A stretch of 64,000 nt of DNA, taken from assembly GCA_965219935.1 (NCBI GenBank), contig CBDCOU010000003.1, forward strand, positions 3,100,001 to 3,164,000. The letters run 5' to 3'. The notes under the pieces were generated by a model, which worked only from the letters and a program-made list of their open reading frames with translations, was not told the DNA's origin and ran no database searches. This stretch comes from Bin34 sp965219935 (GTDB lineage Bacteria; Chloroflexota; Anaerolineae; Caldilineales; Caldilineaceae). Position 1 is the stretch's first letter, and every line of letters starts with the position of its first letter. This document shows positions 54,285 to 63,297 of the stretch, piece by piece. Made by a program: the position numbers and the translations under genes.

Positions 54285-56111
54285 TCAGGCATGCACGAGG
54301 CGGGACCCGAAGAACGGATCCGCTGTGCGGCTCTTCTCGTCGCGGAACTGTCTGCGGTAGAGGTCGTGGTAGTAGCCGCCGGCCCGAATCAACTCCTGGT
54401 GGCTGCCCATTTCGGCGATGCCGCCGTCCTTGATCACCAGGATGCGGTCCGCGTTGCGGATCGTGGACAGGCGGTGGGCAATCACAAAGCTCGTGGTGGT
54501 CTCCAGCAACTGCTCCATCCCCTGCTGAATGCGCGCCTCGGTCATGGTGTCCACCGAACTCGTGGCCTCGTCCATAATGAAGATGTCGGGACGCGCCAAA
54601 ATGGCCCGGGCCAGGGAAATCAACTGCTTCTGTCCCGCGGACAGCAGGGAACCGCCCTCCCCCACATCGGTGTCATAACTTTCCTCGAAGGTATCAATGA
54701 AGTCGGAGGCTCCGGCCAGTTCCGCCGCGTACCACACCTCTGCGTCGGTGGCGTCCAGCCGTCCGTACCGCAGATTGTCCATCACCGAACCCGAGAACAG
54801 GTAGGGCGACTGCAACACCATGCCGATGCGGGAGTGCAGCGCATGCAGGGTCATGCCGCGCAGGTCCTGGCCATTGATGCGGATGCGCCCGTCCTGGGGC
54901 TCGTAGAACCGGCACAGCAGGTTCACCACCGTGGACTTGCCGGCGCCGGTCGGCCCCACCAGGGCGATGGTCTCGCCTTCCTCCACCCTCAGGTTGAACC
55001 CCTGCAGAATGGGGTTGTCCGGCTCGTAGGCGAAGTCCACGGCATCGAACTCGATGGTGCCCCGCAGGGAATGTTCCTCCATGGCCCCCGGCTGATCCTG
55101 GACCTCCGGCAGGGAGTCGATCAGGGAGAAGATCCGCTCCGCCGAGGCCACCGCCTGCTGCAGCTGGGCATAGACGCGGGCCATTTCCTGAATGGGGAAC
55201 AGCATCCAGAAGATGTACTGGATGAAGGCCTGGATGCCGCCCAGGGTGATCATTCCGGTCTGGAACTGAAGACCGCCCACCTGGATGATCAGGGCCACGG
55301 CCACCGCCGCCAGGACCTGCACCACCGGCAGAAAGGCGGCCGACAGCCAAGCCGCCCGGAAACTGGAGCGGTACATGCCCGTGGCCAGTTCGGCGAACTC
55401 CGCCAGGTTGGAATCCTCGCGTCCCAGCGACTTCGTGACCCGGACCCCGTGGATGCTTTCCGCATAGTGGCCTGTGATGCGGGAGTTCAGCCGCCGCACA
55501 TCGCGCCAGTTGCCGAGGATGTGCTTCTGGAACAGCAGGGCGGAGCCCACCATGACCGGGACGATGGCCAGCATGACCAGGGCCAGACGCCAACTGATGG
55601 CGGTCATGAAGCCCAGGAAGACCAGGATGGACATCGTCCCCCAGAACATGTCCAGGAACCCGAAGGACACCAGTTCGGACACCCGCCGCGAGTCGGATGT
55701 GGCGCGGGCCATGATCCAGCCGACCGGTGTGCGGTCGTAGTAGGCGAGGGATAATTCCTGCAGGCGGCCGAACATGGTCTTGCGCAGGTCGTAGTTCATG
55801 GCCTGCCCCACGGACCCGGCACAGAAGATGAACAACGCCACACAGCCGGCGAGCAGCACAGCCACCCCCGCCCACAGCCACAGCAGGGACTTCACCTCTC
55901 CCAGGTCGCCGGCCAGGACCCCCTCGTCCAGAATGCGCTTGCCGAGGTAGATGTGCGCGCCCTCGGCCAGCACCATGCCGATCACGCCCACCAGGTATCC
56001 GGCCAGGTACCCGCGATAGTTGAGCGTGAGCCGGAGCAGGCGCAGCAGCGCCGCTCCGCTGAGGGCGGCGCTGTACTCTTCTTCCTCGTACTGGTGGCTG
56101 TCGGGTGCCAT
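54285..56111 (-). CDS. ABC exporter half-transporter (heterodimer subunit with complete ATPase motifs)
   Basis: A 608-residue membrane-ATPase fusion of the multidrug/lipid exporter type. Six membrane helices (about residues 20-320) precede the nucleotide-binding domain: Walker A VGPTGAGKST, Q-loop VLQSPYLFSGSV, signature LSAGQKQLISLARAIL, Walker B FIMDEATSSVDT with the catalytic glutamate, and the switch IVIAHRLSTIRNAD. It lies 23 bases after the partner half-transporter, in the same operon. The signature reads LSAGQ rather than LSGGQ. Substrate unknown. Confidence 0.92.
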   Translation of the reverse strand: MAPDSHQYEEEEYSAALSGAALLRLLRLTLNYRGYLAGYLVGVIGMVLAEGAHIYLGKRILDEGVLAGDLGEVKSLLWLWAGVAVLLAGCVALFIFCAGSVGQAMNYDLRKTMFGRLQELSLAYYDRTPVGWIMARATSDSRRVSELVSFGFLDMFWGTMSILVFLGFMTAISWRLALVMLAIVPVMVGSALLFQKHILGNWRDVRRLNSRITGHYAESIHGVRVTKSLGREDSNLAEFAELATGMYRSSFRAAWLSAAFLPVVQVLAAVAVALIIQVGGLQFQTGMITLGGIQAFIQYIFWMLFPIQEMARVYAQLQQAVASAERIFSLIDSLPEVQDQPGAMEEHSLRGTIEFDAVDFAYEPDNPILQGFNLRVEEGETIALVGPTGAGKSTVVNLLCRFYEPQDGRIRINGQDLRGMTLHALHSRIGMVLQSPYLFSGSVMDNLRYGRLDATDAEVWYAAELAGASDFIDTFEESYDTDVGEGGSLLSAGQKQLISLARAILARPDIFIMDEATSSVDTMTEARIQQGMEQLLETTTSFVIAHRLSTIRNADRILVIKDGGIAEMGSHQELIRAGGYYHDLYRRQFRDEKSRTADPFFGSRLVHA

Positions 56112-56134
56112 GATGCTGTTCCGAACCGTCCGTT

Positions 56135-58003
56135 TCAGGCGGGTTGCGCCTCGAGCGTAGATTGAATGTCCGCCTGCAGTTCCGCCTCGATGCTGGTCTG
56201 CAGCCGGAACACATCGCTGTAGGTGCCGGCCTGTGCCACCAGTTCCTCATGGGTGCCGGTCTGCACAATGCGTCCCTGATCGAGGACAAGAATCCTGTCG
56301 GCGGATGCAATCGATGAAATGCGGTGCGCAATCACGAAGGTCGTGCGGTTGCGCATCAGGTTGCGCAGGGCCTCCCGGATCGCCTTCTCCGTGGAGGTGT
56401 CGACGGCACTGGTGGCATCGTCCAGAATTAGGATGCGCGGATCCTTGAGGATGGTGCGGGCAATCGCCACCCGTTGGCGCTGGCCGCCGGACAGGGTGAC
56501 CCCCTGCTCGCCCACCACGGTGTCGTAGCCCCTCGGCATGTCGAGAATGGATTCGTGAATGTTGGCGGCTTCGGCCGCGGCCACGATCTCCGCCTCGGAC
56601 ACCTTCCTGAACGTGCCGTAGGTGATGTTCTCCCGGATCGAGCGGCTGAACAGGAAGGGTTCCTGCTGGACCACCCCGATGTGCCGGCGCAGCTGCCGCC
56701 GCGGGTATTCCGTCAGTTCCCGCCCGTCCAGCAGAATGCGGCCGCCGGTATAGGCGTAGAAGCGGGGCAGCAGGTTCATCATGGAGGTCTTGCCGGAACC
56801 GGTGGGGCCCAGGATCGCGAGCACCTGCCCCGGCTCGGCGTGGAAGGAGATGCCGTGCAGGACCCCGGGCAGCGTGGATTCCCCCGGCCGATCCTGCGTG
56901 CCTTCCGGATAAACAAAGGAGACGTCTTCGAAACGGATGTCCCCGGCCAGTTCCTGCGGCATGTCGAGGAGGCCGGCATCCAGGGGTTCCCGGTCCTCGT
57001 TGATGATGGCCAGCACCCGATCGTAGGAGACCAGGGACTGGGTGATGAAGGCGAAGATGCGTCCCAGATGCCGTACCGGTCCCACCATCAGCCCCAGCAA
57101 CCCGGTAAACGCCACATAGGTTCCCGTCGAAATCTGGCCGTCGATCGCCATCCAGGCCCCGAACAGTGTGGAACCAACCATCTGGCTGGCCAGGATGAGA
57201 TCCATGCTGGGCCAGAAGATATTGTGGAACCGGACCACGTTGCGTCCCCGGTTCAGGAGAATGGCATTCTCCCGCTCGAACTTGGCAATTTCATACTGTT
57301 CGCGGGCAAAGGCCCGCACCACCCTGGCCCCGTAGATGTTCTCCTGCAGGAGGGAGGACAGCCGCGCCTCCTGATCCTGGAACAGGTCGTAGATGCGGGC
57401 CAGATAGGACCAGAAGCCAAAGGACACACTCACCGAGATGGGAATCACGATCGCGGACACCAACGCCAGTCGGGGCGACAGCTGCCACATGGCGATGAAG
57501 GCCATGCCGGATATCGACACGATCCGGCTCAACCCCATCAGGTGCTCGGCGAACAGCCGCCTGATCTCCTCCACGTCGGAACTGGACCGCTGAATCAGGT
57601 CCCCGGTCTGCATGCGATCGTGATAGGAGAACGGCAGATGCTGCAGATGATCGTAGAGGAATACCCGCAGACGACGGGTCACCCCTTCCGCCGTCTGCGC
57701 AGCCAGCCTGCCCCCCAGGAATGTCAACAGGCCGGCCGCGGCCGCCAAGCCGAGAAAGTACAGTCCCATCAGGAGAATGCGGTCGTAATTCCCCGGCAGC
57801 AGGACATCGTCGGTGAAGGTTCTGATCACCCAGGCAAACGAGGACCGCGCCAAGGCGGCCACCGCCAGAAGGAGGAGTGCCGTCAGATACAGTGCCCGAT
57901 ACCCGTGGACAAACCGCCAGCAGGAACGCACCCGGCTGCGCGCCCGGACTACATGTAGATTCAGGTCCTGCCCGCGCAGGGCACCGGTCAGAAAGGCCAT
58001 CAT
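56135..58003 (-). CDS. ABC exporter half-transporter (heterodimer subunit with altered catalytic residue)
   Basis: A 622-residue partner of the downstream exporter gene. The membrane domain is followed by Walker A LGPTGSGKTSMMNL, Q-loop VQQEPFLFSRSI, signature LSGGQRQRVAIARTIL, and Walker B ILILDDATSAVDT, where the catalytic glutamate is aspartate. One degenerate site of this kind is typical of heterodimeric exporters such as TM287/288. The start is placed at 58003, where the conserved part begins (MMAFLTGALRG); the in-frame extension to 58084 is not conserved. First gene of the operon. Confidence 0.9.
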   Translation of the reverse strand: MMAFLTGALRGQDLNLHVVRARSRVRSCWRFVHGYRALYLTALLLLAVAALARSSFAWVIRTFTDDVLLPGNYDRILLMGLYFLGLAAAAGLLTFLGGRLAAQTAEGVTRRLRVFLYDHLQHLPFSYHDRMQTGDLIQRSSSDVEEIRRLFAEHLMGLSRIVSISGMAFIAMWQLSPRLALVSAIVIPISVSVSFGFWSYLARIYDLFQDQEARLSSLLQENIYGARVVRAFAREQYEIAKFERENAILLNRGRNVVRFHNIFWPSMDLILASQMVGSTLFGAWMAIDGQISTGTYVAFTGLLGLMVGPVRHLGRIFAFITQSLVSYDRVLAIINEDREPLDAGLLDMPQELAGDIRFEDVSFVYPEGTQDRPGESTLPGVLHGISFHAEPGQVLAILGPTGSGKTSMMNLLPRFYAYTGGRILLDGRELTEYPRRQLRRHIGVVQQEPFLFSRSIRENITYGTFRKVSEAEIVAAAEAANIHESILDMPRGYDTVVGEQGVTLSGGQRQRVAIARTILKDPRILILDDATSAVDTSTEKAIREALRNLMRNRTTFVIAHRISSIASADRILVLDQGRIVQTGTHEELVAQAGTYSDVFRLQTSIEAELQADIQSTLEAQPA

Positions 58004-58092
58004 GGCCGGGAGTTTAGATCTGATCGGCCCGTGTACGCGTAAACCATTACACAGGAATGGGCACAGCCCAACCGGACCGGCCATACCGGTAG

Positions 58093-58098
58093 TAGAAT
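58093..58098 (+). promoter_or_regulatory. Putative -10 element (TAGAAT)
   Basis: TAGAAT, 97 bases before the ATG at 58190, in the divergent region between the exporter operon and the quinone oxidoreductase gene; identical to those at 7885 and 10754. Confidence 0.3.
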
Positions 58099-58189
58099 CC
58101 CGAATCTGGCCCTACTTGGCAATCGGCTGTCAGGCGAGGTCCAAAGCCCCGATCCAGCCCTCCTCCACCCCGCAACGGAACTCACATCC

Positions 58190-59173
58190 ATGAACGCGAT
58201 CGTAGTCCAGGAAGATCAACCGGGACGCCCCTTGGTGTGGCAGGACGTGCCGGATCCGGAATGTGGACCGGACGACGTCCTGGTTGATGTTCACGCCACG
58301 GCCCTCAATCGGGCCGATCTGATGCAACGGGCGGGCGGCTATCCGGTGCCGCCCGGGGCCTCGCAAATCCTGGGGCTGGAAATGGCCGGCACGATCGCCG
58401 GCTGGGGCAGTCGTGTGCTGGGCTGGCAGAAGGGCAACCGCGTCCGGGCCCTGCTGACCGGAGGCGGCTATGCGGAACAGGTGGTCCTGCCGGCCCGCAT
58501 GCTGATCGCGATGCCGGACGACAAGGACTTCATCTGGGGGGCCGCCCTGCCGGAGGCCGTGCTCACGGCCTACCTGAACCTGTTCATGGAGGCCGGCCTG
58601 CAGGCCGGCGAGACGGTCCTCATCCACGGAGGCGCCAGCGGCGTCGGCACCTACGGTATTCAGATGGCCCGCCTGGCCGGGTGCCGGGTCCTGGTCACGG
58701 CAGGCAGCGAGGCCAAGCTGGCGGCGTGCCGCGAACTCGGTGCGGAACTGGCCGTCAACTACAAGGAGGATGACTTTGCAGAACGGATCCGGAGCCACCT
58801 GGGCGGCGCGGAGGTGGATGTCGTCATGGACATGGTGGGAGGTCCCTACTTGGAACGGAACATGGGATTGTTGCGCACGTACGGGCGACTGGTGATCATC
58901 TCCACGCTCGGCGGCGCCGAGGCCTCCATCCACCTGGGACACTTGATGCGGCCGCGGCTGCGGTTGATCGGGTCTGTTCTGCGCCCGCGCTCGGTTGACG
59001 AGAAGGTGGCCATCATGAAGAGCTTCAAACGCCGGTTCCTAGGCAACCTGCTGGACGGCAGCCTGAAACCGATCATCGATTCGGTCTACCCGGTGGAGCG
59101 GGCGGAGGAGGCCCAGGCCCACATGGCGGCCAACCGCAACATCGGCAAGGTCATGTTGCGGGTAAGGGATTGA
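58190..59173 (+). CDS. NAD(P)H quinone oxidoreductase, PIG3 family
   Basis: A 327-residue zinc-independent medium-chain dehydrogenase/reductase that reduces quinones with NAD(P)H. LNRADLMQRAGGYPVPPGAS (about residues 39-58) is typical of PIG3-type enzymes. LGLEMAGTI and the nucleotide-binding segment VLIHGGASGVGTYGIQMARL (about 143-162) are present. GADMVMD-like EVDVVMDMVGGPYLERN follows. No structural-zinc cysteines are seen. Monocistronic, divergent from the exporter operon. Confidence 0.9.
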   Translation: MNAIVVQEDQPGRPLVWQDVPDPECGPDDVLVDVHATALNRADLMQRAGGYPVPPGASQILGLEMAGTIAGWGSRVLGWQKGNRVRALLTGGGYAEQVVLPARMLIAMPDDKDFIWGAALPEAVLTAYLNLFMEAGLQAGETVLIHGGASGVGTYGIQMARLAGCRVLVTAGSEAKLAACRELGAELAVNYKEDDFAERIRSHLGGAEVDVVMDMVGGPYLERNMGLLRTYGRLVIISTLGGAEASIHLGHLMRPRLRLIGSVLRPRSVDEKVAIMKSFKRRFLGNLLDGSLKPIIDSVYPVERAEEAQAHMAANRNIGKVMLRVRD

Positions 59174-59226
59174 GACCGGCGCAGGCAACCGCGCCCGCGT
59201 CCTCTGCGGCCGCCGCTGCGCCTCCA

Positions 59227-59301
<75 letters not shown>

Positions 59302-59380
59302 GCGCAGGCGCACGAATATAGCACAGGGATTCCGAATCCCGGCCGTGTTCGCCTTTGGCTCCGCTTCCGGTACCGTAACC

Positions 59381-60175
59381 ATGACCCTGCGCTCCTATGT
59401 AACGGGCCGCCGCTGGCTCTGGTCCCTGGTCGTCCTGGCGCTGGCCGGTTTCCAACTTTCACTCGGCCAATGGCAGTGGGAACGATACCAACTCCGACTG
59501 TCCGAACAGGCCCAGCTGACCACTGCCCTGCGGCAGGACGTGATCGATTTGACCACGGCCTCCGAACTACCGTCCGCAGACCAAGACCTGCACTTCCGCA
59601 GGGTCAGGGCGACGGGTACGTGGGACCTCGAACACCAACTGGTGTGGGTAGGCCCCATGGACCGCATGGAGGCCGGTCCCCACCTGGTCACTCCCTTGCT
59701 GCTTGGCGACAACGATGCCATCCTGGTCGATCGTGGTTGGATCAGCGCGGTCCACGACACTCCTGCCGCTTGGCGTGCCCTGCCGTTGCCCGCCGCGGAC
59801 TCGCTGCAGGGTCTGCTGGTGCCCGGCCGCGCGGTGCCCGATCCCGAGGTCTTGGAGACCCAGGAACGTCCGGTGCTCTTCTGGTCCAGCATGGACCTGG
59901 AGGCCATGCAGGAGCAGATCCCCTGGAACCTGCGGCCGTACTACCTGCATCTGGAACCCGCAGGGGCTATTCCCAGTGCCGGGGATGGGCCCGTTCCGAC
60001 GATGTACCGCCTGCGAACCCAGCCGTCGATGCACTTGAGCTATATGGTGCAATGGGGCATGTCCACCCTGACGATCCTGCTCCTGTATATACTGATCATC
60101 CGTTTCCTGGACCGTCGAGCGGCCATGCGCGAGGTTGAACGCACCGGCAGCGGGACGGCCGTCGCGGAACTTTGA
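59381..60175 (+). CDS. SURF1-family cytochrome oxidase assembly protein
   Basis: A 264-residue membrane protein with the SURF1 layout: an N-terminal membrane helix ending in LSLGQWQWERYQ (the LGxWQxxR motif), a periplasmic domain with FRRVRATGTW, VDRGWIS and RPYYLHLEP, and a C-terminal helix introduced by MHLSYMVQWG. It helps to insert haem a into aerobic cytochrome c oxidase. An in-frame GTG at 59345 would add 12 residues. It starts 79 bases beyond the tRNA gene on the opposite strand. No oxidase subunits are in the window. Confidence 0.9.
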   Translation: MTLRSYVTGRRWLWSLVVLALAGFQLSLGQWQWERYQLRLSEQAQLTTALRQDVIDLTTASELPSADQDLHFRRVRATGTWDLEHQLVWVGPMDRMEAGPHLVTPLLLGDNDAILVDRGWISAVHDTPAAWRALPLPAADSLQGLLVPGRAVPDPEVLETQERPVLFWSSMDLEAMQEQIPWNLRPYYLHLEPAGAIPSAGDGPVPTMYRLRTQPSMHLSYMVQWGMSTLTILLLYILIIRFLDRRAAMREVERTGSGTAVAEL

Positions 60176-60215
60176 CTTCGTCCCTCCTTCCCTTGTCAAC
60201 ACACTCGGCCCCGTC

Positions 60216-60728
60216 ATGGACAGCGGCACGCCCATCCTAATCCTGCTCCTGATCACCTCGATCGGACTGGGCGTAATCCTGTTTCTGATCAAGGTAACTG
60301 TGCCCCGCATTTTCAAGCGGGTCCTGGACCACTACGGGCACCGTCTGGAACTGGCGGAACTCATCATGAACACGCGCAGGGCACCGACACTGTGGCTGAC
60401 GCGGCAGCTGGAGGGCCTAGCGCAGAACCCGTCACCCGACCGAGCCGCGCGCCTGCAACGGCAGGCGGTCCGCATCAGCATCAAGAACCTCAAGGCGATC
60501 ATCAAGTTCCTCTCCAACGCCAACACCTACGACACTCCAGAGACGCGCCACATGGTGCTGAAGGAGTTGAACGCCATCCGGCGCGAATGGGAGGCGAGGG
60601 GCTGGCCGGCAGTCGAACCGGATCCCGACTACGTCCTACTGCGGGACCGGGAGGAATTGGAAGGAGAAACCTATATCACGCACGATCCGGCCGCCGGGAG
60701 CGAAGTGGAATCAGGTAAGGCTATCTAG
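60216..60728 (+). CDS. Membrane-anchored protein of unknown function
   Basis: A 170-residue protein. It has one N-terminal membrane helix (ILILLLITSIGLGVILFLI, residues about 7-25) and a charged, probably helical soluble part with RAARLQRQAVRISIKNLKAI and ELNAIRREWEARG. I do not recognise a family. The start at 60216, 40 bases after the SURF1 stop, is the first ATG before the membrane helix. It is probably co-transcribed with the SURF1 gene, so a role in respiratory-complex assembly is possible. The following 244 bases (60729-60972) show nothing I can name. Confidence 0.6.
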   Translation: MDSGTPILILLLITSIGLGVILFLIKVTVPRIFKRVLDHYGHRLELAELIMNTRRAPTLWLTRQLEGLAQNPSPDRAARLQRQAVRISIKNLKAIIKFLSNANTYDTPETRHMVLKELNAIRREWEARGWPAVEPDPDYVLLRDREELEGETYITHDPAAGSEVESGKAI

Positions 60729-60972
60729 CCCGGAGCAGAGCCGACCTACCTTGTGGTTAGGCTGTCTTGGTGCATGACCCATCCGCGCGGCCCGTGGCCG
60801 TTCCCTTATAAGGTTGAGTCAGGATTCGGAGTCCGGGACTGGACCATGTCTTCGATGTTTGGCGTAAGTGTTCAGAGCTGCTGACTTCGGTACCAACCAG
60901 ACTTGACAGCGCAAGACAGAAAGGTTTTCCCCAAGAATGGCCAGCCCTGCCTGTTGCCCGGGAACACCACGG

Positions 60973-62382
60973 TCACGCAACGCGGATCCAGGTCTTCATC
61001 CCCCCATCGGAATGCTCCAGCATGTGACAGTGCAGGAGCCAGTCACCCGGGTTGTCCGCCACAAAGGCGATTTCGGCTGACTCCTCCCGCTCCAGCAGGA
61101 GCGTGTCCCGCAACGGTCCGTGGGGCCCCTCAGCCGTGACTCTTCTGAAGTGATGCCCATGCAGGTGCATCGCATGCGGCCAAACCGTATCGTTGATGAT
61201 GTGTATACGGACCGTTTCACCAACCGTGACATTGAGCAGGGGACTGTCCGGCACGTTGGCCACACCATTCATGGCCCAGGGCTTGTTCCGGTTGATCAGT
61301 TGTTGCCACTTCAGATTGCGGCCGTCCAGCATGGCCTGCTGCATCCCTCCCATGGCCCCTCCTTCCATCAGGAGGCTCGCGGAACGGGCTTCCTCCAAAT
61401 CACCGAGGGGAGGCACGGGGTTGGCGGGCAAGGGTTCGGGTTCGGGCAGCCGCTCCGCCCGGCTCACTCCCTTCACCGCGAAAGTCCCGAACAGGATCTC
61501 ACTATCCTGCTGCAGGAGGGTCAGCGTGGCTTCCTCCCCCTCCTGTGCCACCACATCAACGATCAGATCGGCCCGTTGGGCGGGAGCCAATTGCAAGTGG
61601 GACAGTTGCTGGAGGGAGGAGAGGGGTTGCCCGTCCAGGGCCACCAGCCAACCTGCAAGCCCCTTTGTTTGGAGGGGTAACACCCTGGCGTTGGACGTGT
61701 TTACCAGGCGCAGCCGCCAACGTTCGTGTTGGCGCGTCGTACGTGTCCAGTTGCCTTCTCCATTGATGGTGAGCCAGTTTCCCAAACGCCCCGCGTGTGC
61801 CCAGTCATGGACATCCCCGAAACTGGGGTGAAAGTCTGCCTCGGCGGTCAGGTACCAGTCGTCCAGCAATAGGACTTCGTCATGATCCACGAAGGGTGGC
61901 TCGGGCTCCTCCACGATGAGGGCCCCGTAAAGCCCGCGTGCCATTTGCTCCCAGGCGCGATCGTGAGGGTGGTACCAAAAGGTCCCGGCATCCGGTGCAT
62001 CGAATTCGTACAGGAAGGACTTCCCCGGCGGTACCACTGTTTGCGTCAGTTCCGGCACGCCGTCCATGGCGTTGACGATGCGCACACCATGCCAATGCAC
62101 GGTTGAGGGCTGGGGCAGATCGTTCAAGAAGAGGCGGGAGATACGCGCTCCCTGGGGCACGCGAATCTGCGGACCCGGCACGCTTCCCCCATAACCCCAT
62201 ACCGGGGTTTCGGGGTACTCGGGCGGTGTCAGTTGGACAGATCCCTCCTGGGCTCTCAGTTCGGGTGCGTGGCTCGGGGTAGGCGGCAGCCTTGATGCGC
62301 CGGCAGTGCAACCGAGCGGGAGTTGTCCCAACAGCAAGGCACCCGCGGCACCGGCCAGGAATCTTCTCCGGGTAATCTGCAT
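60973..62382 (-). CDS. Multicopper oxidase, Tat-exported lipoprotein
   Basis: A 469-residue exported copper oxidase. It has the Tat motif TRRRFLAG (residues 4-11) and a lipobox-like LPLGC ending at C25. Type 1-3 copper ligands are in VHWHG, FWYHPHDRAW, HAMHLHGHHF and LLHCHMLEHSDGGM, with a Met axial ligand; three cupredoxin domains are of normal length. A methionine/glycine-rich loop (GGAMGGMQQAM, about residue 350) may bind Cu(I), as in CueO-like enzymes. It oxidises Cu(I) or phenolic or metal substrates at the cell surface. A palindrome upstream (62464-62487) could control it. Confidence 0.92.
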   Translation of the reverse strand: MQITRRRFLAGAAGALLLGQLPLGCTAGASRLPPTPSHAPELRAQEGSVQLTPPEYPETPVWGYGGSVPGPQIRVPQGARISRLFLNDLPQPSTVHWHGVRIVNAMDGVPELTQTVVPPGKSFLYEFDAPDAGTFWYHPHDRAWEQMARGLYGALIVEEPEPPFVDHDEVLLLDDWYLTAEADFHPSFGDVHDWAHAGRLGNWLTINGEGNWTRTTRQHERWRLRLVNTSNARVLPLQTKGLAGWLVALDGQPLSSLQQLSHLQLAPAQRADLIVDVVAQEGEEATLTLLQQDSEILFGTFAVKGVSRAERLPEPEPLPANPVPPLGDLEEARSASLLMEGGAMGGMQQAMLDGRNLKWQQLINRNKPWAMNGVANVPDSPLLNVTVGETVRIHIINDTVWPHAMHLHGHHFRRVTAEGPHGPLRDTLLLEREESAEIAFVADNPGDWLLHCHMLEHSDGGMKTWIRVA

Positions 62383-62463
62383 TGAATCCTCTCTTCCCGT
62401 TCCTCAACAGGTTCCTTGACCTGTATCTCTTGGACTCCCAAATTGGCGGCTCGCCGACACAAC

Positions 62464-62487
62464 CCCAAGGCAGACTTCTGCCTTGGG
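62464..62487. promoter_or_regulatory. 24-bp palindrome upstream of the multicopper oxidase gene
   Basis: CCCAAGGCAGA (62464-62474) is followed after two bases by its exact reverse complement (62477-62487). It is 82 bases upstream of the oxidase start, and on the minus strand a TATATT-like -10 lies just before it (about 62491-62500). That places it in the operator or 5' leader. No T-run follows on either strand, so a terminator is less likely. Confidence 0.5.
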
Positions 62488-62675
62488 ACTCTAATATACA
62501 TATAAGTGACGGGGCATCCTGGACCAGGCATCCAGTCACGACCTTAGTCCCCCGTCCGGATACCATGGTGCCGGCTCCCCAGCACACCATTGAGCGCCGG
62601 TGTCGGATAGTTCGGGCGTCGTGATGTTCAAGATGGATAATCCAACCGCGGATCCGCTTCATGGTCGTAACTGTT

Positions 62676-63236
62676 TCACCGCTTAGTGGCGTATCGCTGA
62701 CGTCGCCCGAACCAAGTGACAACCGCAAGCAGCAACACCAGAAGCGACAAGGTAGCCCGGTTCCATGAGGACGGTGGGGTTCCTGGCCCCAAGTCCACCA
62801 TATCCTGGGTGGCTTCCGCCAACGGACGAGTTCGACTGCAGAGACTCACCTGCCATCCCCTTTGGGAATACACCACATACTCGGTGCCCGCCACGAACGG
62901 ATAGCCACAACTGGCTCCGCTACGCGCCGTGGTCACGTACCGGGTGGGGTAAGCCGCTCCCTTCCAAGCGGTCTGGACTTTGAATTTGATGGTCGTTGGA
63001 TCCCTGCTGCCCCAGATTCCGAAAAGGATGGGAAATTCCCGTACTGAGACCACTTCCCCCCGGAAGACCGTCGTTGCCTTCTCACGTTCCTCTAGGGGCG
63101 GACCCGGTTCAGGGCACGAGCAGGCAAAACTCCACGTCGGTGGCAGGGACAACCAGAATCCGAACAGTAGAACCAGCAATATCAGGGGACGGACCGGACA
63201 CAGAGCAACCCAGCCACAGACCATATAGCGTTGCAT
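62676..63236 (-). CDS. Secreted TIMP/NTR-like protein with C-terminal membrane anchor
   Basis: A 186-residue protein. An N-terminal signal sequence (ILLVLLFGFWLSLPPTWSFA) leads into SFACSCPEPGPP, then VFRGEVVSVREF, TIKFKVQTAWKG, SGASCGYPFVAGTEYVVYS and VSLCSR. The CxC start, the VFxGxV and WKG segments and the CGxxFxxGxxYxVY block resemble the NTR/TIMP fold found in some bacterial exported proteins. A C-terminal helix (SLLVLLLAVVTWF) followed by RRQRYATKR looks like a membrane or sorting anchor. Cysteines number four in the mature part. Function not known; protease inhibition is only a family-based guess. Confidence 0.72.
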   Translation of the reverse strand: MQRYMVCGWVALCPVRPLILLVLLFGFWLSLPPTWSFACSCPEPGPPLEEREKATTVFRGEVVSVREFPILFGIWGSRDPTTIKFKVQTAWKGAAYPTRYVTTARSGASCGYPFVAGTEYVVYSQRGWQVSLCSRTRPLAEATQDMVDLGPGTPPSSWNRATLSLLVLLLAVVTWFGRRQRYATKR

Positions 63237-63297
63237 GCGTGTCTCTCTTGACTGGTAGGGCGGAGAACCTGACCTTATCGCATCCGCGGAAAGTTAT

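Noticed and set aside
54231..57958. Plus-strand frames of about 500 codons opposite the two ABC exporter genes
   Set aside because: Both exporters have all ABC motifs on the minus strand; the plus frames have no family features.
58590..58612. GC-rich palindromic run inside the quinone oxidoreductase gene
   Set aside because: It encodes in-frame AGLQAG-type codons of a conserved enzyme; GC-rich self-complementarity is expected by chance.
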